From positions 2,728,001 to 2,792,000 of the forward strand of contig BSBN01000040.1 of the NCBI GenBank assembly GCA_027924645.1: a stretch of DNA of 64,000 nucleotides, given 5' to 3'. Positions 23,111-35,345 of the stretch are shown in pieces. The number at the start of each line of letters is the position of its first letter. The first letter of the stretch is position 1. A model generated the notes under the pieces. That model ran no database searches. It was not told the DNA's origin and worked only from the letters and a program-made list of their open reading frames with translations. Origin of the DNA: Cunninghamia lanceolata (taxonomy: Eukaryota; Streptophyta; Pinopsida; Cupressales; Cupressaceae). The translations under genes and the position numbers were made by a program.

Positions 23111-23920
23111 TGGTATGGAGGATCAAAACCAATGAGTACTCCCACGGTCACTAGATGTCACTTGAGCAAAGATGATGAGTCTCCGGAGGTGGATCAGGTT
23201 GTCTATAGGTCTATGATTGGAGCATTGTTGTACTTGAATGCTACTAGACATTACATCATGCATGTAGTATGTGTGGTTGCCAGATATCAAGCCAATCCTA
23301 AGCAAACACATGAGAAGGTAGTAAAAGGATATTCAGATACTTGAAAGGAACTCTAGACTATGGTCTATGGTATCCAAAAGGTAATGACTTTGATTTGAAT
23401 GAAATCACTGATGTTGACTGGGTTGGTTGTGTGATGATAGAAGTACAAATGGTGGTGCTTTCTTTCTTGGAAGCATATTGATTTCATGGCAGAGCAAGAA
23501 GCAAGATTCAGTGTCCTTATCAACTACAGAGGCAAAGTATATTGCAGGAACCTCCTATTGTACACAAGTGTTGTAGATGAAGCAAACTCTAAAGGATATC
23601 AAGGTATTGTATGATGAGCCTATTCCTATTTTATATGACAATACAAGTGCTATCTATATTTCCAAGAATCCAATGATGCATTCTAAAACCAAGCATATAG
23701 CAATCAGGTATCACTTTTTGAGAGAGAAGGTTGCAGATAAGGAAGTGAAGTTGGAATATGTTCCAACAAAGGACCAAATTGTAGATATCTTTATAAAGGC
23801 TCTTGCAAACGACTCCTTTGAGGATCTCTGGCAGAAGTTAGGGGTAATTTCCCTTCCTTCTTCTTGCTAAAGATGCATAGTGATGCATCTATCTAGGGGG
23901 AGTTAATGTTATATCTTTAT
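23111..23920 (+). pseudogene. Copia A connection and RNase H
   Basis: STPTVTRCHLSKDDESPEVDQ, YRSMIGALLYLNATR and, further on, IPILYDNTSAIYISKNP with HSKTKHIAIRYHFLREKV are the typical Copia RT connection and RNase H motifs. Frames change near 23340 and 23450. The end, DQIVDIFIKALANDSFEDL, is the usual Copia pol C-terminus. Confidence 0.8.
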
Positions 23921-24120
23921 TTCTTGGACTGATGATAGCTACCTCTCAGGGGAGATAGGTAGTGGTTGCTGATGATAGGGGGAGTTTAGTTGTTGCAAAA
24001 AGAAGTTATAACCTAAAGAAAAATGTGCAGATGTATGGTTTCTAATGAGCTGATGGTTGTTTCCTTTTTCCTTAATGTCAAAGGGGGAGAAATGTGCAAG
24101 TATGTGTTGCCATCAATGCC

Positions 24121-24132
24121 AAAGGGGGAGAT
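24121..24132 (+). promoter_or_regulatory. Copia A polypurine tract
   Basis: aaagggggagat directly precedes the LTR start TGTTGCGCATATGG. Similar gggggag tracts upstream (about 23890-24090) look like older or secondary tracts. Confidence 0.75.
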
Positions 24133-26153
24133 TGTTGCGCATATGGTTCCTATGGTTGTATTGTTTGTCATTGATGTCAACACTATTATGAATGTGTAAT
24201 AGTGTTCATAGTTGGATGTCATGCTCATGAAGAAGATACATTTTGATGGGGGTTAGAATTTCATATCATGCCTTGTTCATTGCAGAATTGAGTATGAAGT
24301 TATATTCAGATGGGAATTAGAAGCATCAAGAAGAAACATTAATATGGGAATTAGAAGAACTAAGATATGGTACTGATAGACTAATATATGTTTTATGCTC
24401 TCTTCTATCGTCCCTAAGAATGCATGTGTTAATGTAAAGAAGATGTAGCCTCTGGAAGTTGGTGATAGTCTATGTTTCAGAATGACTACCTTTGAAGACT
24501 ATCCAGGAAATTGCTCAGCAATTCCATCAGTTTGGTTATGGGCCCTTGTGGATTGGAATATAGCCTAATATAATGACAAATCTTACATATTCCAAGTTTT
24601 ATGATGTTTGGACTACCAGAAGTATGTTTTGTAGAAGATAGAGTGAAGACGGTGTTGGTCTGGGAAGACAATCGCTACATGGAAGAAGGATGCTGCGCAT
24701 TCCTCCGCATTTGTAGATTTGGCTATGTGGTTCTGAAGGTCTGTTAAGATTCCATTGAAGATGATAATTCTAGAGATTCAGATAATTTACCCTTTTAGTT
24801 GTGCATGATAGAGTACCAGCATATGTTTTGGCAGAGTAAGCCAATGTTGAAGGTTTGTTGGAATTCTCTACATTCCTCCACAAATGAATGATTACCCTTG
24901 CATCTTTGAAGACATGGTTCTATATGTGTATTATATGTTTCTCTTTAGTTTCAAGGTTCCTGGTGGTCTACAACTCAATTTTTCAAATGACAACATGTTA
25001 TAACGTGTTTCGGATGATATAGTGTTCTCAGAGTTAATGATTGAAGTTGTGTGACATAATTCTTTGATGTGTGGTGGAAAAGGAGTGTTTGGGGATGTTT
25101 TATGAGTCATGTGGACTCATCTAAATAAGTTTCATGAAGATATTTCTTGTTTCCAGTATCACAAAAGGTTTTTCAAGTTGATGTGGTTGTTATACTTCAA
25201 GTCTTCATGTGTTTTCCTTAAAGCGGTCCTATTTCCAAATGAGTGGAGTGTGCGGATGTAATTTCTTGGTGTTTGAAGCTATGAAAGGTGTTTTGGACCT
25301 AGTTAATCAAGTGTTTGGGTCCTCAAGACTTGGATCTTTTGTTGGTGTAACGTGTGTGTTCACTTAGGACCTATCTTCTACACATTTCATATTGTGTGTT
25401 GTCTGGCCGACTTGTAAAGTATTATCCATGTTGTATCTAGCCAACAAGAAATGTAATCAATTTAATATCATGTATAAAATCAAAGTGAGTGAGGTGAGGT
25501 ATGATTGCAAGTTGATTAAAAGGGTTTGCAAGTAGATAAAAGGTAGAATAAATGCATTATTGATGTGCGACTAAAGGAGAAAGAATAGATGTTGTTGATG
25601 TTGTTTGGATTCATCTTGATGACATATTTGTTGAAGTGATTAAGTATAGACCGTGCCTAACTAATCAGATCTTCAGAAGAAAGTGTGAGGAGGAAGAAGT
25701 GTAATCATCAAAAGTGTGAGCTTCAATGTTAGTTTTCATACAGTAGAAAGACCGTCATATTGTAATATGTTATAAGTGTGTTCTCATTTTAGGAAGTAGA
25801 AGCTTCCTTGGGAGTGACCCTAAAACAGTCATCAGGGAGTAGAAGCTTCCTTGGGAGTGACCCTAAATCAAAATTACTTAGGGAGTAGTAGATTCCTTGG
25901 GTTAAAGCCCCTAAAACAAAGTTATTATTTGAGCTTCATATATTGTGAGTTAATCCTCACCATGATTTTTCCCTTTTAGGGTTTTCCACATATATCTGGT
26001 GTTATGTGTTGTTGTACATTGTGTTATTCTTTCATGTTGATATTGTGATGCTTAAGTTTTAATCTGCTTCGGATAAGTTGAAGTTGTTGGAATTGAAATT
26101 TGTTTAAATACTGATTCACCCCTCTCCCTCTCAGTATTCTTGTGTGTCTAACA
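24133..26153 (+). repeat. 2.0-kb Copia LTR shared by Copia A and Copia B
   Basis: It starts TGTTGCGCATATGG after a polypurine tract and ends GTGTGTCTAACA before the Copia B primer binding site. It is collinear with the split LTR at 41797-43688 plus 49432-49512. Two kilobases is long for a Copia LTR. It is both the 3' LTR of copy A and the 5' LTR of copy B; no second LTR or target duplication separates the two copies. Confidence 0.85.
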
Positions 26154-26155
26154 AT

Positions 26156-26175
26156 TGGTATCAAAGCCAAGTTCC
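26156..26175 (+). promoter_or_regulatory. Copia B primer binding site (initiator tRNA-Met type)
   Basis: TGGTATCAAAGCCAAGTTCC begins two bases after the LTR end. It matches the usual plant site TGGTATCAGAGC with one change. Confidence 0.85.
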
Positions 26176-26211
26176 TCTGAGGGAAGCTTAACTACTTGAG
26201 GAAGGTTCAGG

Positions 26212-27302
26212 ATGGCACAAGGTGGATCTTGTAAGATACCTAGGTTTTATGGAATAAATTATGCTTTTTGGAAGCTAAGGATGGAAGCCTACATCAATTC
26301 TCTACGGTGTGGAGTTTGGGATTCTATCAAGAAAGGTTACACTATTCCTACTTCTAATCATATAGATGCAGATGAAATCAAGAAGTATGATAATAATGCC
26401 AAGGCAAAGTTTTCTATCATGAGTGGATTAACTAATTCAAAATTTTCAAAGGTGATGAGTTGCAGTTCTACTCAAGAAGTTTGGGACAAAATTGAAACTA
26501 TTTATGAAGGAGATAAGAAAGTAAAGCAAGCCAAAATGCAAATATTCAAAAGTAGATTTGAAACCCTAAAGATGGCAGAGGATGAAAATATTGTTGGATT
26601 TATGCTCGGGGTGAATGAAGTAGTCAATGACATCACATGCCTTGGTGGTACAATAAAAGAGGATGAAATTGTGAAGGTTCTGAGATCTCTTCCCAAATCT
26701 TACAGTCATAACGTATCTGCTATTAAGGAGACTACAGACTTGGATACATACAATTTAGACCAATTGTTTGGTACCCTGACTACTTTTGAAATGAGACAGT
26801 TTGATAGTGATGTTCCAAAGAAAGAAGCTACTTTCAAAGCCAATAAAAAGATATAGGATGGAACTTCTGATGAAGATGAAAGCCTTGATGATGTTGAAGC
26901 AAATTATGTAAGAACACTGAAGAAAGGCTCTGGCAAATATAAAGGTAAGTTACCCTTCAAATGTTTCAATCATGGAAAGGTTGGTCACTTTGCTTCTAAA
27001 TGTCCACTTAAAGAAGCTAGGAGAAGTAACAGAAATAGTAAATTCAAAAGGACTCTATTGTCCATAGAAAATAATTGTTCTTTAGAAGATGAGGATCATG
27101 ATTATTCAAATGATGAAACACTTTTCTTGGCCATGAGTGTTAGTGAAAAAAAGAATCATGTTGGAAAATGTGGATAAATTGGTACCTTGCAAACAATCCA
27201 AAACAATGAAAGATCAATGGTTGTATGGATTGCCTTCCATGCAAAAGAAGAAACCAAAGGTTGGGTTATTAACAATGGTTGTTCAAATCATATGACTGGT
27301 GA
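26212..27302 (+). pseudogene. Copia B gag and start of protease
   Basis: An open frame of 214 codons starts at ATG 26212 (MAQGGSCKIPRFYGINYAFW), matching the Copia gag N-terminus. EVWDKIETIYEGDKKVKQAKM is typical of the UBN2-type gag domain. A TAG at 26854 breaks the frame before DEDESLDDVEANYVRTLKK. The zinc knuckle reads CFNHGKVGHFASKC, where Cys has become His in the second position. Protease begins at WVINNGCSNHM; the catalytic Asp-Ser-Gly is mutated to Asn-Asn-Gly. The sequence stops at 27307, where element 3 is inserted. Confidence 0.85.
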
Positions 27303-27307
27303 CAAAG
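27303..27307. other. Target site duplication CAAAG, left side of element 3
   Basis: CAAAG precedes the LTR start TGTCACGTCTC and recurs at 38585-38589. Copia A has the uninterrupted site (gtgacaaagagaagttt, about 11077). Confidence 0.9.
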
Positions 27308-30300
27308 TGTCACGTCTCATTTTTTTATGAACAATATGATTAATCTAGCTTAGTGAACAATTATCGTGATTGATTTTACTTTAAGTAATTTTGCTTACGT
27401 GGATGTAATCATTATGAGTTAACTGATGAAATTTGGAAATTATTTTTAATATGGAATATTGATGCATTGATTTGCTTCAGCTATGTTTTGAGATACTAAC
27501 CTATTAACGTCTAGTTGAGTGCAATTGGATGCAGATACTTGTCGAAGACGAGAGCATGGCTGAGGTAGAAATGTTCTAGCCACTTGGCAAGAAATAATGG
27601 ATGGGTTTATCTAATGCAAACACACACACCACTTAGTTGCATATGCATTATCGAATGGCTTTAATTGCATTAATGCGTGGTTATTTAATTGTCTTTGAAT
27701 GCATGATGTGATTACTTTAACTCAATATCTTTTTGAAATATGCTCTTTGGGTGTATTGTGCGTGTGTTATTTAAATAATTAATAAAATATTGCTTTAAGA
27801 TGTTTGGAGGACAATATGTCTTTAAAATAAATAAATAGATTAAATTATTTATAATTGTGCAAATTGTAAGGCATTCTCTTTGTGATCATTTAAAAGGATT
27901 GTTTAAATTAAAATAGTTAAATAATATTATTATTAGCATTATTATATTTAGAGTTTTTGACAAAAATAATTATATTCATTTTAATTCCTGTCATCTATGC
28001 GACAGTAAGATGTAAAAAGAAGATTTTGTTTTCTTTATTGTTTTAAATAAAGCTTTTTGTTTTTAAATAAAAATATACTATTTTATTATTTAATTTATTC
28101 TATCTTTTATTCATGTAAACTAAAAATAAGAACTTCAGTTCTAAACCTAAAAGTAAGATCTCTAAAAATAAGAAGAGGTAATTTTATTAAAATAGAAAGT
28201 AGTTTGGACAGCAGGATACCACGAATTGCAGAGAAGAAACCATGATTTAGCAGAGGAAATCTTCTGGTTTTTGTGTGAAAAAATCTTGGAGAAGTTGCAC
28301 GGCGTTAGGAGAAACAATACTGCATCAGCTACTTCCTTTCATCGTTTGCCATCTTCCAGGTTTTCATCTGGTTATCTTTTATTTTAAATGGCTGTGACTG
28401 ATTAAAAATAGTTTCTTTCTGATATGTAATGATTAGCTACTTTGTTAAAGCAATCATTTGTTTTACTGGCCGTCCCTTTATTTACTAAGGAAATCACTTT
28501 CCATTACCTAAGACACCCTCTTTTGTAACTTTCTACCAGTGCATTATGCATCTCAAATCATCCTGTTTGCTGGCCATTTACCTTATCATACTAGCCATTT
28601 TATTTTCTTGTTCCTCTGACCGTATGCTCTGTCTTGGTCACCTGTGTGTTTTGGCTGCTCTATTTAATCTAGCTGCTCATGTTTTGCTGGTCATTTGACT
28701 CATTTATGAGTCATCCTATCCTCTATTTTGTCTGGCCATTGTTCTTTGTTTTCTCCGCTACTCTCAACTTAGCCGTCAGCCCTATCTAGCCATTGACTTC
28801 CATGTTGGCCACCATCCTTTAATTGGCATGTGCCTATTGATCTGTAAGAATCAAGCCTTATATATATTGTTGTCGCCAATCTTAGATTAGTTTGATTGTT
28901 CTTAGACTTAAACTCTTATCTTTCTATGACATTCGATCTGCTTAAGAAATGACTGTAGTATGTGTGTTTTTCCCAGATCTAGACTTTCCATCTAGTTTAA
29001 TACTTATGAAAACTCTATTTTGTTGTTAGATAATGACTGGTAAATGTGATATATTTGCCTTCCTTCTCTATATGCTGGCTAAATCAGTGACAGAAAGGTA
29101 GGAAATCAACCTTTGTTCTGATTGAACAATAGTTCTCTGAGTTTTAGATCAAAATATAAACTTCTTATAGCTTCTGTATTTTGATTCCTTGTTTAAACAG
29201 CAAACCTCTGTTTTAGATAAATTATGATTCCTGTAGATTTACCTATGATTGTATTTACATGCATGCTAGCTTAGTTAAATAGTAGTTATATAAATCGACT
29301 TCACTTCCTTGTTAAAATAGTTAAAACCTCTGGTGATAGACAAATTGAAAGTGCCTATAGCTCTATTAAAATTGTTAAGAAACTTGTTAATTGTTATCAA
29401 ACCAAAGAATAGAAATAATACCTTATAAATCTTATTTCTTGATTGATGTTAAAGGAACGATTATTTGTCGGTTATTTCACTGTTTTGGCTCTTATAGTAG
29501 CTCCTGTGGCCATAGCAACAGGAGGTCTGTTTTCTTATTTTTCATTTGTTTTGGAAAACCCCCTGTCACTGAAATGACAGGAAGGTAAATTTACGAATTA
29601 AATTGCTTTAATTGAAAGATTAAATGAATGAATTGGTGAATTGCTTTATAGCATTTATTTTCTTGTATTTGATGTTGGGAAAAGGGAATGGATTGATTTA
29701 TTGAACTTGTTCTTTTAATTCCTTTATTTTATTCCTTTATTGCTTCTTGGGGAAAGAAGTAGATTTTCATTAGGAATTGTTACTAGGTTACTTTTGGGAC
29801 TAGGATGTCGAATGTGGATATTCAGAGATGGCTTTTCCTCTTTTCAGGAATTAACCTAGTTACTTAAATGATTATGCATAATCAAGATGACATTGAAATA
29901 GATGTTTATGGTCTAGCAAAACTTATTTATTGATATCTTTGCCACATCCTGTTGTGAGACAATTTGTTTTTCATTACATAGAATTGCACTTTTAGAGAGG
30001 CATGCATCGGGTGTTCCCTCCTGCAATTGTTACCAGGTAGCTAGACATTTCGTGTAGGTTTGGGTTTCCTTCATTTCAAGAAGGGGAAGTGTAAATACTT
30101 CATGGTTGGGTGGAAAAGCACTTGAGTCATGTTCTTGTCTCTCGGCTTGCAGGTGGTGGACCACTTGGTTCGTGCAGCTAGAGAATGCGTTGATTTACTA
30201 TTTATTGATGTACTTGTTATTGTACCTATTTGGATGTATTATGGCATGTTGCCAAAGAATTTATGTCTATTGATTCATAAGTGCTTATTACCTGGATCTA

Positions 30301-30535
30301 GCACGTGAATATGTAAGATGTATTGACATTGAGATTTTATTAATAAGATTATCTTTTATTGAGATATTGTGATTAAGCGGACTAATTGCATATTTTCTCT
30401 TTGAAAGTTGTATTTAAGTAGATTATTTACTTCTTTTTAACTTTGGTTATTGCAATGTTGTATTTAAGTTGATTATTTACTTCATTTATTTTTGAGTTGG
30501 TTTAAATGCTTTTGCATGATTTGTGAGGCTTTACA
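27308..30535 (+). repeat. Element 3, 5' LTR (3.2 kb)
   Basis: It starts TGTCACGTCTC and ends GGCTTTACA, and is collinear with 35346-38584 with scattered substitutions (several percent by eye). Small open frames inside are not conserved as proteins and look accidental. Confidence 0.9.
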
Positions 30536-30537
30536 TT

Positions 30538-30549
30538 TGGTATCAGAGC
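30538..30549 (+). promoter_or_regulatory. Element 3 primer binding site
   Basis: TGGTATCAGAGC, the exact plant initiator-tRNA-Met complement, starts two bases after the 5' LTR. Confidence 0.9.
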
Positions 30550-30623
30550 TCTAGGTTTAACACTAGGGCCTCTGTTTGGGACTATTGTGCTAAAGTTGCA
30601 AACTTGATAACAGATTATTCATC

Positions 30624-31808
30624 ATGAATACAAGAATCACTGATCGTGGTGATGGATCAGGTCGTGGTAGAGGATCACATGGAGGTGCACGTGGAGGTGC
30701 TCATGGTGGTCAAAGTGTTGGGGATCATGGAGATTCTAGTAATGACCATGCTAGAAGATTTGACCATATTCTTGATCTCTTCACCTGACAAGACACAAGG
30801 ATGAATACTCTTGAACAGGAGAACAGAGGAATCCTTAGAGGTCAAAATGCTAATGAAAACCCAAGGGTTGAGACACAAAATGAGAACCCAAGGACAAAAG
30901 TTCCAATTCCTGAAGTTGGAACTGTTGCTGATAATCAAGCAAAGATAGTTGAAGAACTAGGGAAAGATCTCAAGAAGTTATCACCGCTGAAATTTGATGG
31001 AAAGACCATAGGGAATGGAGCTAAGTCCTAGATAATAGAAATGGAGAAGTACTTTGGGCTCCAAAACCTTTCAAATCACACTAAGGCTATGTTGGGTTCT
31101 TACCAGTTGACTGGCGAAGCAGCAACTTGGTGAGACAATGAGAAGGTGGATAAAAAGTTGTTACCTGGTGAGATAACATGGGAGGTTTTATTGCAACTGT
31201 TCAGAAATAGGTGGTTACTCAAGTTATTCTTCGAGAAGAAGATGACAGAGTTCCAAAACTTGATCCAAGGAGGTATGTCTATGACCACTTATTGGGAAAG
31301 GTTTTCTCATTTACTAAAATATGTTCCTCAGTATCAAACAGATGAGAGATTCGGGATAGGAAAGTTTATTTTGGGATTGAGGCCACAGATTAGAGTTGTG
31401 GTGGACATTCATAACCCACTCACGATGGATGTTGCTTTTGAGAAAACAATAAAGAAAGAGCAGAGATTGCAATAGATAGCAAACTACGATAAGCAGAGAG
31501 ATGCTAAGTTTCTAAATAAGAAACCATAGAATAACCAACAAAACTATCAAAAGAATAGCAACTAGGGCAATAATAAGTAGATCAAGAATTTGAAGAGAGG
31601 TAATAATTCTCAAGATGGGAATGGTGGAAACAAAAGAGGCGGCAACAACAACAGAAACAATAATCAAAGGGAAAGAGCTAAAGGACTGAGAGCACCTAAG
31701 GGTGGATGTTATACCTATGGAGGAGAGCATGTGCAAATGTATGTCCATAGAGAAGAGGAAATAAGAATCAGCAAGGAGCACCACAACATCAGATTCATGC
31801 CACAGTAG
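30624..31808 (+). pseudogene. Element 3 gag
   Basis: From ATG 30624 (MNTRITDRGDGSGRGRGSH) a single frame runs to 31808 with several in-frame stops (for example near 30786, 31029, 31131 and 31473). The Gly/Arg/His-rich start leads into the retrotransposon gag core (SPLKFDGKTIGNGAKS, LIQGGMSMTTYWERFSHL, FILGLRPQIR). A basic Asn/Gly-rich linker and a damaged zinc knuckle follow, CYTYGGEHVQMY, which lacks the second Cys of CCHC. Gag packages the element RNA. Confidence 0.85.
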
Positions 31809-32451
31809 ATAATCGGCAAGCAGAGTTTCAAGCAACACCTATTTAGTTCCAAGGTAAGCTCTATGGACTACCTGTTTCTATTTTGATTGATATTGGTGCC
31901 ATAGAATGATTTGTAGATCCTAGAGTAGTATCTAAGTTATCTATAAGACCTGGACATATCAAAAACTCTTGGATGGTATAATATGGCAATAGTGCAAAAA
32001 AGAGGGTAGACTCATGTCTAGCTTGCAGTTAGAGCTTCCTAGTTTTTAGACACAAGTGAATCTATTTATAGCACCTTTGGGCTCTTATGATGTAATTCTT
32101 GGAATCAATTGGTTAACTGAACATAAGTCTCTAGTAAATTGTGAAGAAAACGTTGTTAGATGCTTGGATGACCTAGGGAACCAAGTGGAAATTAATGGAA
32201 CTAAGAGACCCTTAGAGCTTAGACAAATCTCGGCTATGCAATTGAAGAAAGCCAAAAGGAAAGAACATACCATTTATGTTGTCCAAGTAAAGGACCTTGA
32301 TAAAGAAGAACCTGTGTTCAATGACTATCCAATCCTTAGAGATTTCAGAGATGTATTCCCTGTAGAGTTAATAGATTTGCCGCCAAAGAGAGAATTTGAC
32401 TTCTCAATTAACTTGCTACCAGGGACTGAGCCACAATCTAAAGCACCCTAA
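31809..32451 (+). pseudogene. Element 3 protease and RT leader
   Basis: The retropepsin is seen at about 31856 as GKLYGLPVSILIDIGAI; the catalytic DTGA reads DIGA. The end of the domain is IAPLGSYDVILGINWLTEH (32062-32130), the usual ILGxxWL closing motif. The segment FRDVFPVELIDLPPKREFDF leads into RT. Gag and pol frames differ by one base around 31810-32050. A TAA at 32449 interrupts the join to RT. Confidence 0.8.
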
Positions 32452-33168
32452 ACAATGACTACAACAGAGTTGTATGACCTTAAATCTCAATTGCAAGAGT
32501 TGCTAAATCAAGGGTTCATTAGACCTAGTGTGTCACCATGGGGTGCACTGGTCATCTTTGTAAAGAAGAAGGATGGAACTTTGAGATTATGTATTGATTA
32601 TAGGATGCTTAACAAAGCTACTATAAAGAACAAGTATCCACTTCCAATAATAGATGAGCTCTTTAATCAGATGAAAGGAGCAACGGTGTTCTCAAAGATA
32701 GACCTTAGATCTGGTTATCACCAATTACGGATTAAGGATGAGAACATCTCTAAAACAGCTTTTAGGACTCGATATGGTCACTACAAGTTCACAGTAGTAC
32801 CATTTGGGGTGACTAATACTCTAGCAGCTTTCATGAACTTGATGAATAGCATTTTCAGAGATTGCTTAGATGATTTTGTGTTAATCTTCCTTGACGATAT
32901 TTTGATATACTTTAAATCAGTGGAAGAACATGAAAGGCATTTGAGAATTGTTTTGCAGTGGTTGAGAGAAAGAAAGCTTTATGGTAAGTTATCTAAGTGT
33001 ACATTCTTTCAAGATAAAGTGCATTACCTTGGTCATGTGATCTCAACTGAAGGGATTGCAGTTGATCCTGAGAATATAAAAGAAATGATGGAATGGCCTA
33101 CACCGCAGAGTGTGACAGAAGTCATAAATTTTATGGGACTTGCAGGTTACTATAGAAATTTTGTATAA
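32452..33168 (+). pseudogene. Element 3 reverse transcriptase
   Basis: It is almost complete over 237 codons: [59 protein letters not shown] and [19 protein letters not shown]. The catalytic box is FLDDILIY, and [15 protein letters not shown] follows. All three catalytic Asp positions (first in SKIDL, then the DD pair) are kept. A TAA after GYYRNFV ends the open part, but the frame continues into RNase H. This is the best-preserved RT in the window. Confidence 0.9.
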
Positions 33169-33723
33169 GGTTTTTCAACCATAGCAGAACCGATCACCAT
33201 ACTTCAAAAGAAGAGTAAGAAGTTTGAATGGATAGAAAGGTGTAAGAAAGCTTTCCAAGTGCTTAAGGAAAAGCTCACAACTACTCCTATCCTGATCATG
33301 CCATATCCTAATAGGCACTTTACAGTTATAACAGATGCTTCAGGGGAAGGACTACGAGGATTGTTGATGCAGAATGAACAAGTGGTTGCTTATGAGTTAA
33401 GGAAGTTAAAGCAACATGAGTTCAACTATGCGCTGCATGATCTTGAGTTAGCTGCCATAGTTCATGCACTCTAGATGTGGAGGCATTATCTTCTTGGTAA
33501 GCCCTTTGAGTTGAAGACAAATCATCTTAGGCTCAATTATATATTTACTCAACCTAACCTCAATACAAGACAGAGAATATGGTTAGAATTCCTTAGTGAG
33601 TATGACTTTGGGATTAAGTATATTAAAGGAAAAGAGAATAGAGTAGCTAATGCTCTTAGTAGGAGAAGACATTTGGCTACCATTGTTTCTATGAGATCCA
33701 ATTTGAAGCATAAAGTGATTTAG
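33169..33723 (+). pseudogene. Element 3 RNase H
   Basis: It follows RT in the same frame: FTVITDASGEGLRGLLMQ (first Asp), HDLELAAIVHAL (Glu) and LKTNHLRLNYI, where the usual D in TDH is N. GKENRVANALSRR (A-N for the usual A-D) comes near the end. Two of the catalytic acids are thus changed, and TAG stops lie at 33472 and 33721. Confidence 0.85.
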
Positions 33724-34860
33724 AATCTTCAAGGGGATGAGCATTATGAAAGAGTTAAACAAGCTTTGGAAGTGGCTCCCTTAGATCACCAATTTGATGG
33801 TTATGTGTTAGAATCAGATGGACTTTTGAGATATCAGGGGAGGATGTACATTCCTAACTCAAGAGAGGTGAGGAAGTTGGTGCTTGAAGAGATCCACAAT
33901 GCACCTTATTCAGGTCACCCTAGAGTGACAAAGATGGTTGAAGGTTTGAAACCTTTATACATTTGGCCTAGACTTGAGAGGGATGTGACGGAGTTTGTAG
34001 CTCGATGTTTGGAATCCCAGCGAGTCAAGGCTGAGCATGTGCATCCAGCAGGTTTGTTGTATCCACACAGTATCCTTGAGCATAAGTGGCAAGTGATTAG
34101 CATGGATTTTATTCAAGGGTTACCTATGTCTAAGAATAAGTATGATGTCATCTTAGTGGTTGTGGACAAGTTGACAAAGGTAGCACATTTCATTCTGGGG
34201 AATCTTTCTAATGGTTCAATGGTCTTAGCTAAGAAGTTTGTTTAGGAGATTTTCATATTGCATGGAGTGCCTGAGCCGATCATCTTAGATCGAGACACTT
34301 GCATGACATCTAGGTTTTGGACAACTTTTAATGCAGCTTTGGGTACCAAGTTGAATTTCAGTTCAGCTTATCATCCTCAAATGGATGGTCAGACAGAAAG
34401 AATTAATCAAGTGGTAGAAGAACTTCTCAGAATGTATTGTATGGATTAGCAGTATAAATGGGAGGAGTATCTTCCATTGGTTGAGTTTTCATATAACAAT
34501 TCATACCATGCATATTTGGGAATGGCACCTTTCGAATCTCTTTATGGGTGTAGGTGTCGAACACCTATCAGTTGGGATAGAGTGGAGCACAGGATTGTGA
34601 TTGGTCCTGAGATGTTCAGAAAAATGGATGATCAGATGAATTTGATCAAGGAGAAGTTGAAGCAAGCTTCAGATCATCATAAGAGCTATGCATATAAGAA
34701 TAGAACTCCTAAACAGTTCACAGTGGGTGATAAAGTCTTTTTGAGAGTCAAACCTCATAAGAGTTCAGTGTCATTTGGCAAAGCATCCAAACTAGCTCCT
34801 CGTTTTGTAGGACCGTTCAAAATTTTAGAAGTGATTAATCCTGTAGCTTAGAGACTTGCT
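33724..34860 (+). pseudogene. Element 3 integrase
   Basis: The zinc-binding part shows EEIHNAPYSGHPRVTKM and FVARCLESQRVKAEH, where the second Cys of CxxC is Ser. The catalytic core has ISMDFIQGLP (Asp), IILDRDTCMTSRFW (Asp) and YHPQMDGQTERINQ (Glu). The C-terminal part has the usual GDKVFLRVKPHKSS and LAPRFVGPFKILE. TAG stops lie at 34243, 34447 and 34849. The frame itself is continuous. Confidence 0.9.
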
Positions 34861-35142
34861 CTCCCGCCTGCACTTTCCAGAATCCATAATGTTTTTCATG
34901 TGTCTTTACTTAAGCTTTATAATCCTGATGTGTCACATATTCTTGATTGGCGTGCTTTACAGGTTCAGGATCCAAGAGTGGTGCTGGTGGAGCCCACTCG
35001 CATTTTGGGGAAGCGCAACATTAAGTTGCGTAGTAGAGATGTGGTATAGTACATGATCCAATGGGACCAGTATTCAGAGGATAGTGCCACATGGGAGAAT
35101 GCAGAGGAGATTGATAGATCTTTTCCTCATTTGAGGATATAG
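34861..35142 (+). pseudogene. Element 3 integrase tail with chromodomain
   Basis: In the same frame as integrase, LPPALSRIHNVFHVSLLK closes the integrase C-terminus. RSRDVV (stop) YMIQWDQYSEDSATWENAEE then gives the chromodomain, with two of its aromatic residues visible (Y and W in YMIQW, W in ATWE). Chromodomains of this kind direct new insertions to marked chromatin. The natural stop is TAG at 35140. Confidence 0.85.
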
Positions 35143-35334
35143 TTTAGATTTCTTATTCATACATGGATTATGATACTTGAGTTTGATTATTGTTTGAGAT
35201 ACTTTTAGATCAGCTATGCTTTAGTACTTTGAGTTGATGTTATTGTTTTATGATACCTTGATACACTATTGGTGCTTGATAGACACTTTATTGTTTTGAT
35301 GTTTAATAAGACATCAGGGCGATGTCTCTTCCAA

Positions 35335-35345
35335 CTGGGGAAGGA
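35335..35345 (+). promoter_or_regulatory. Element 3 polypurine tract
   Basis: ctggggaagga ends directly before TGTCACGTCTC, the start of the 3' LTR. Confidence 0.85.

Larger units (their letters stand above)
10638..26153 (+). mobile_element. Copia A: 5'-truncated Ty1/Copia element split by element 2
   Basis: Segments 10638-12840 and 22653-26153 join into one Copia element: gag zinc knuckle, protease, integrase, RT, RNase H and 3' LTR. The 5' LTR, leader and first two thirds of gag are missing, cut at the boundary with repeat R. Element 2 (12841-22652) interrupts the RT. Its 3' LTR (24133-26153) also serves as the 5' LTR of Copia B, so the two copies form a head-to-tail tandem with one shared LTR. 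Many stops and frameshifts show it is old. Confidence 0.85.

Noticed and set aside
29391..29588. Small open frame in the element 3 LTR, with a counterpart at 37430
   Set aside because: The two LTR copies differ in length and residues there and the product resembles no protein; it is explained by LTR identity.
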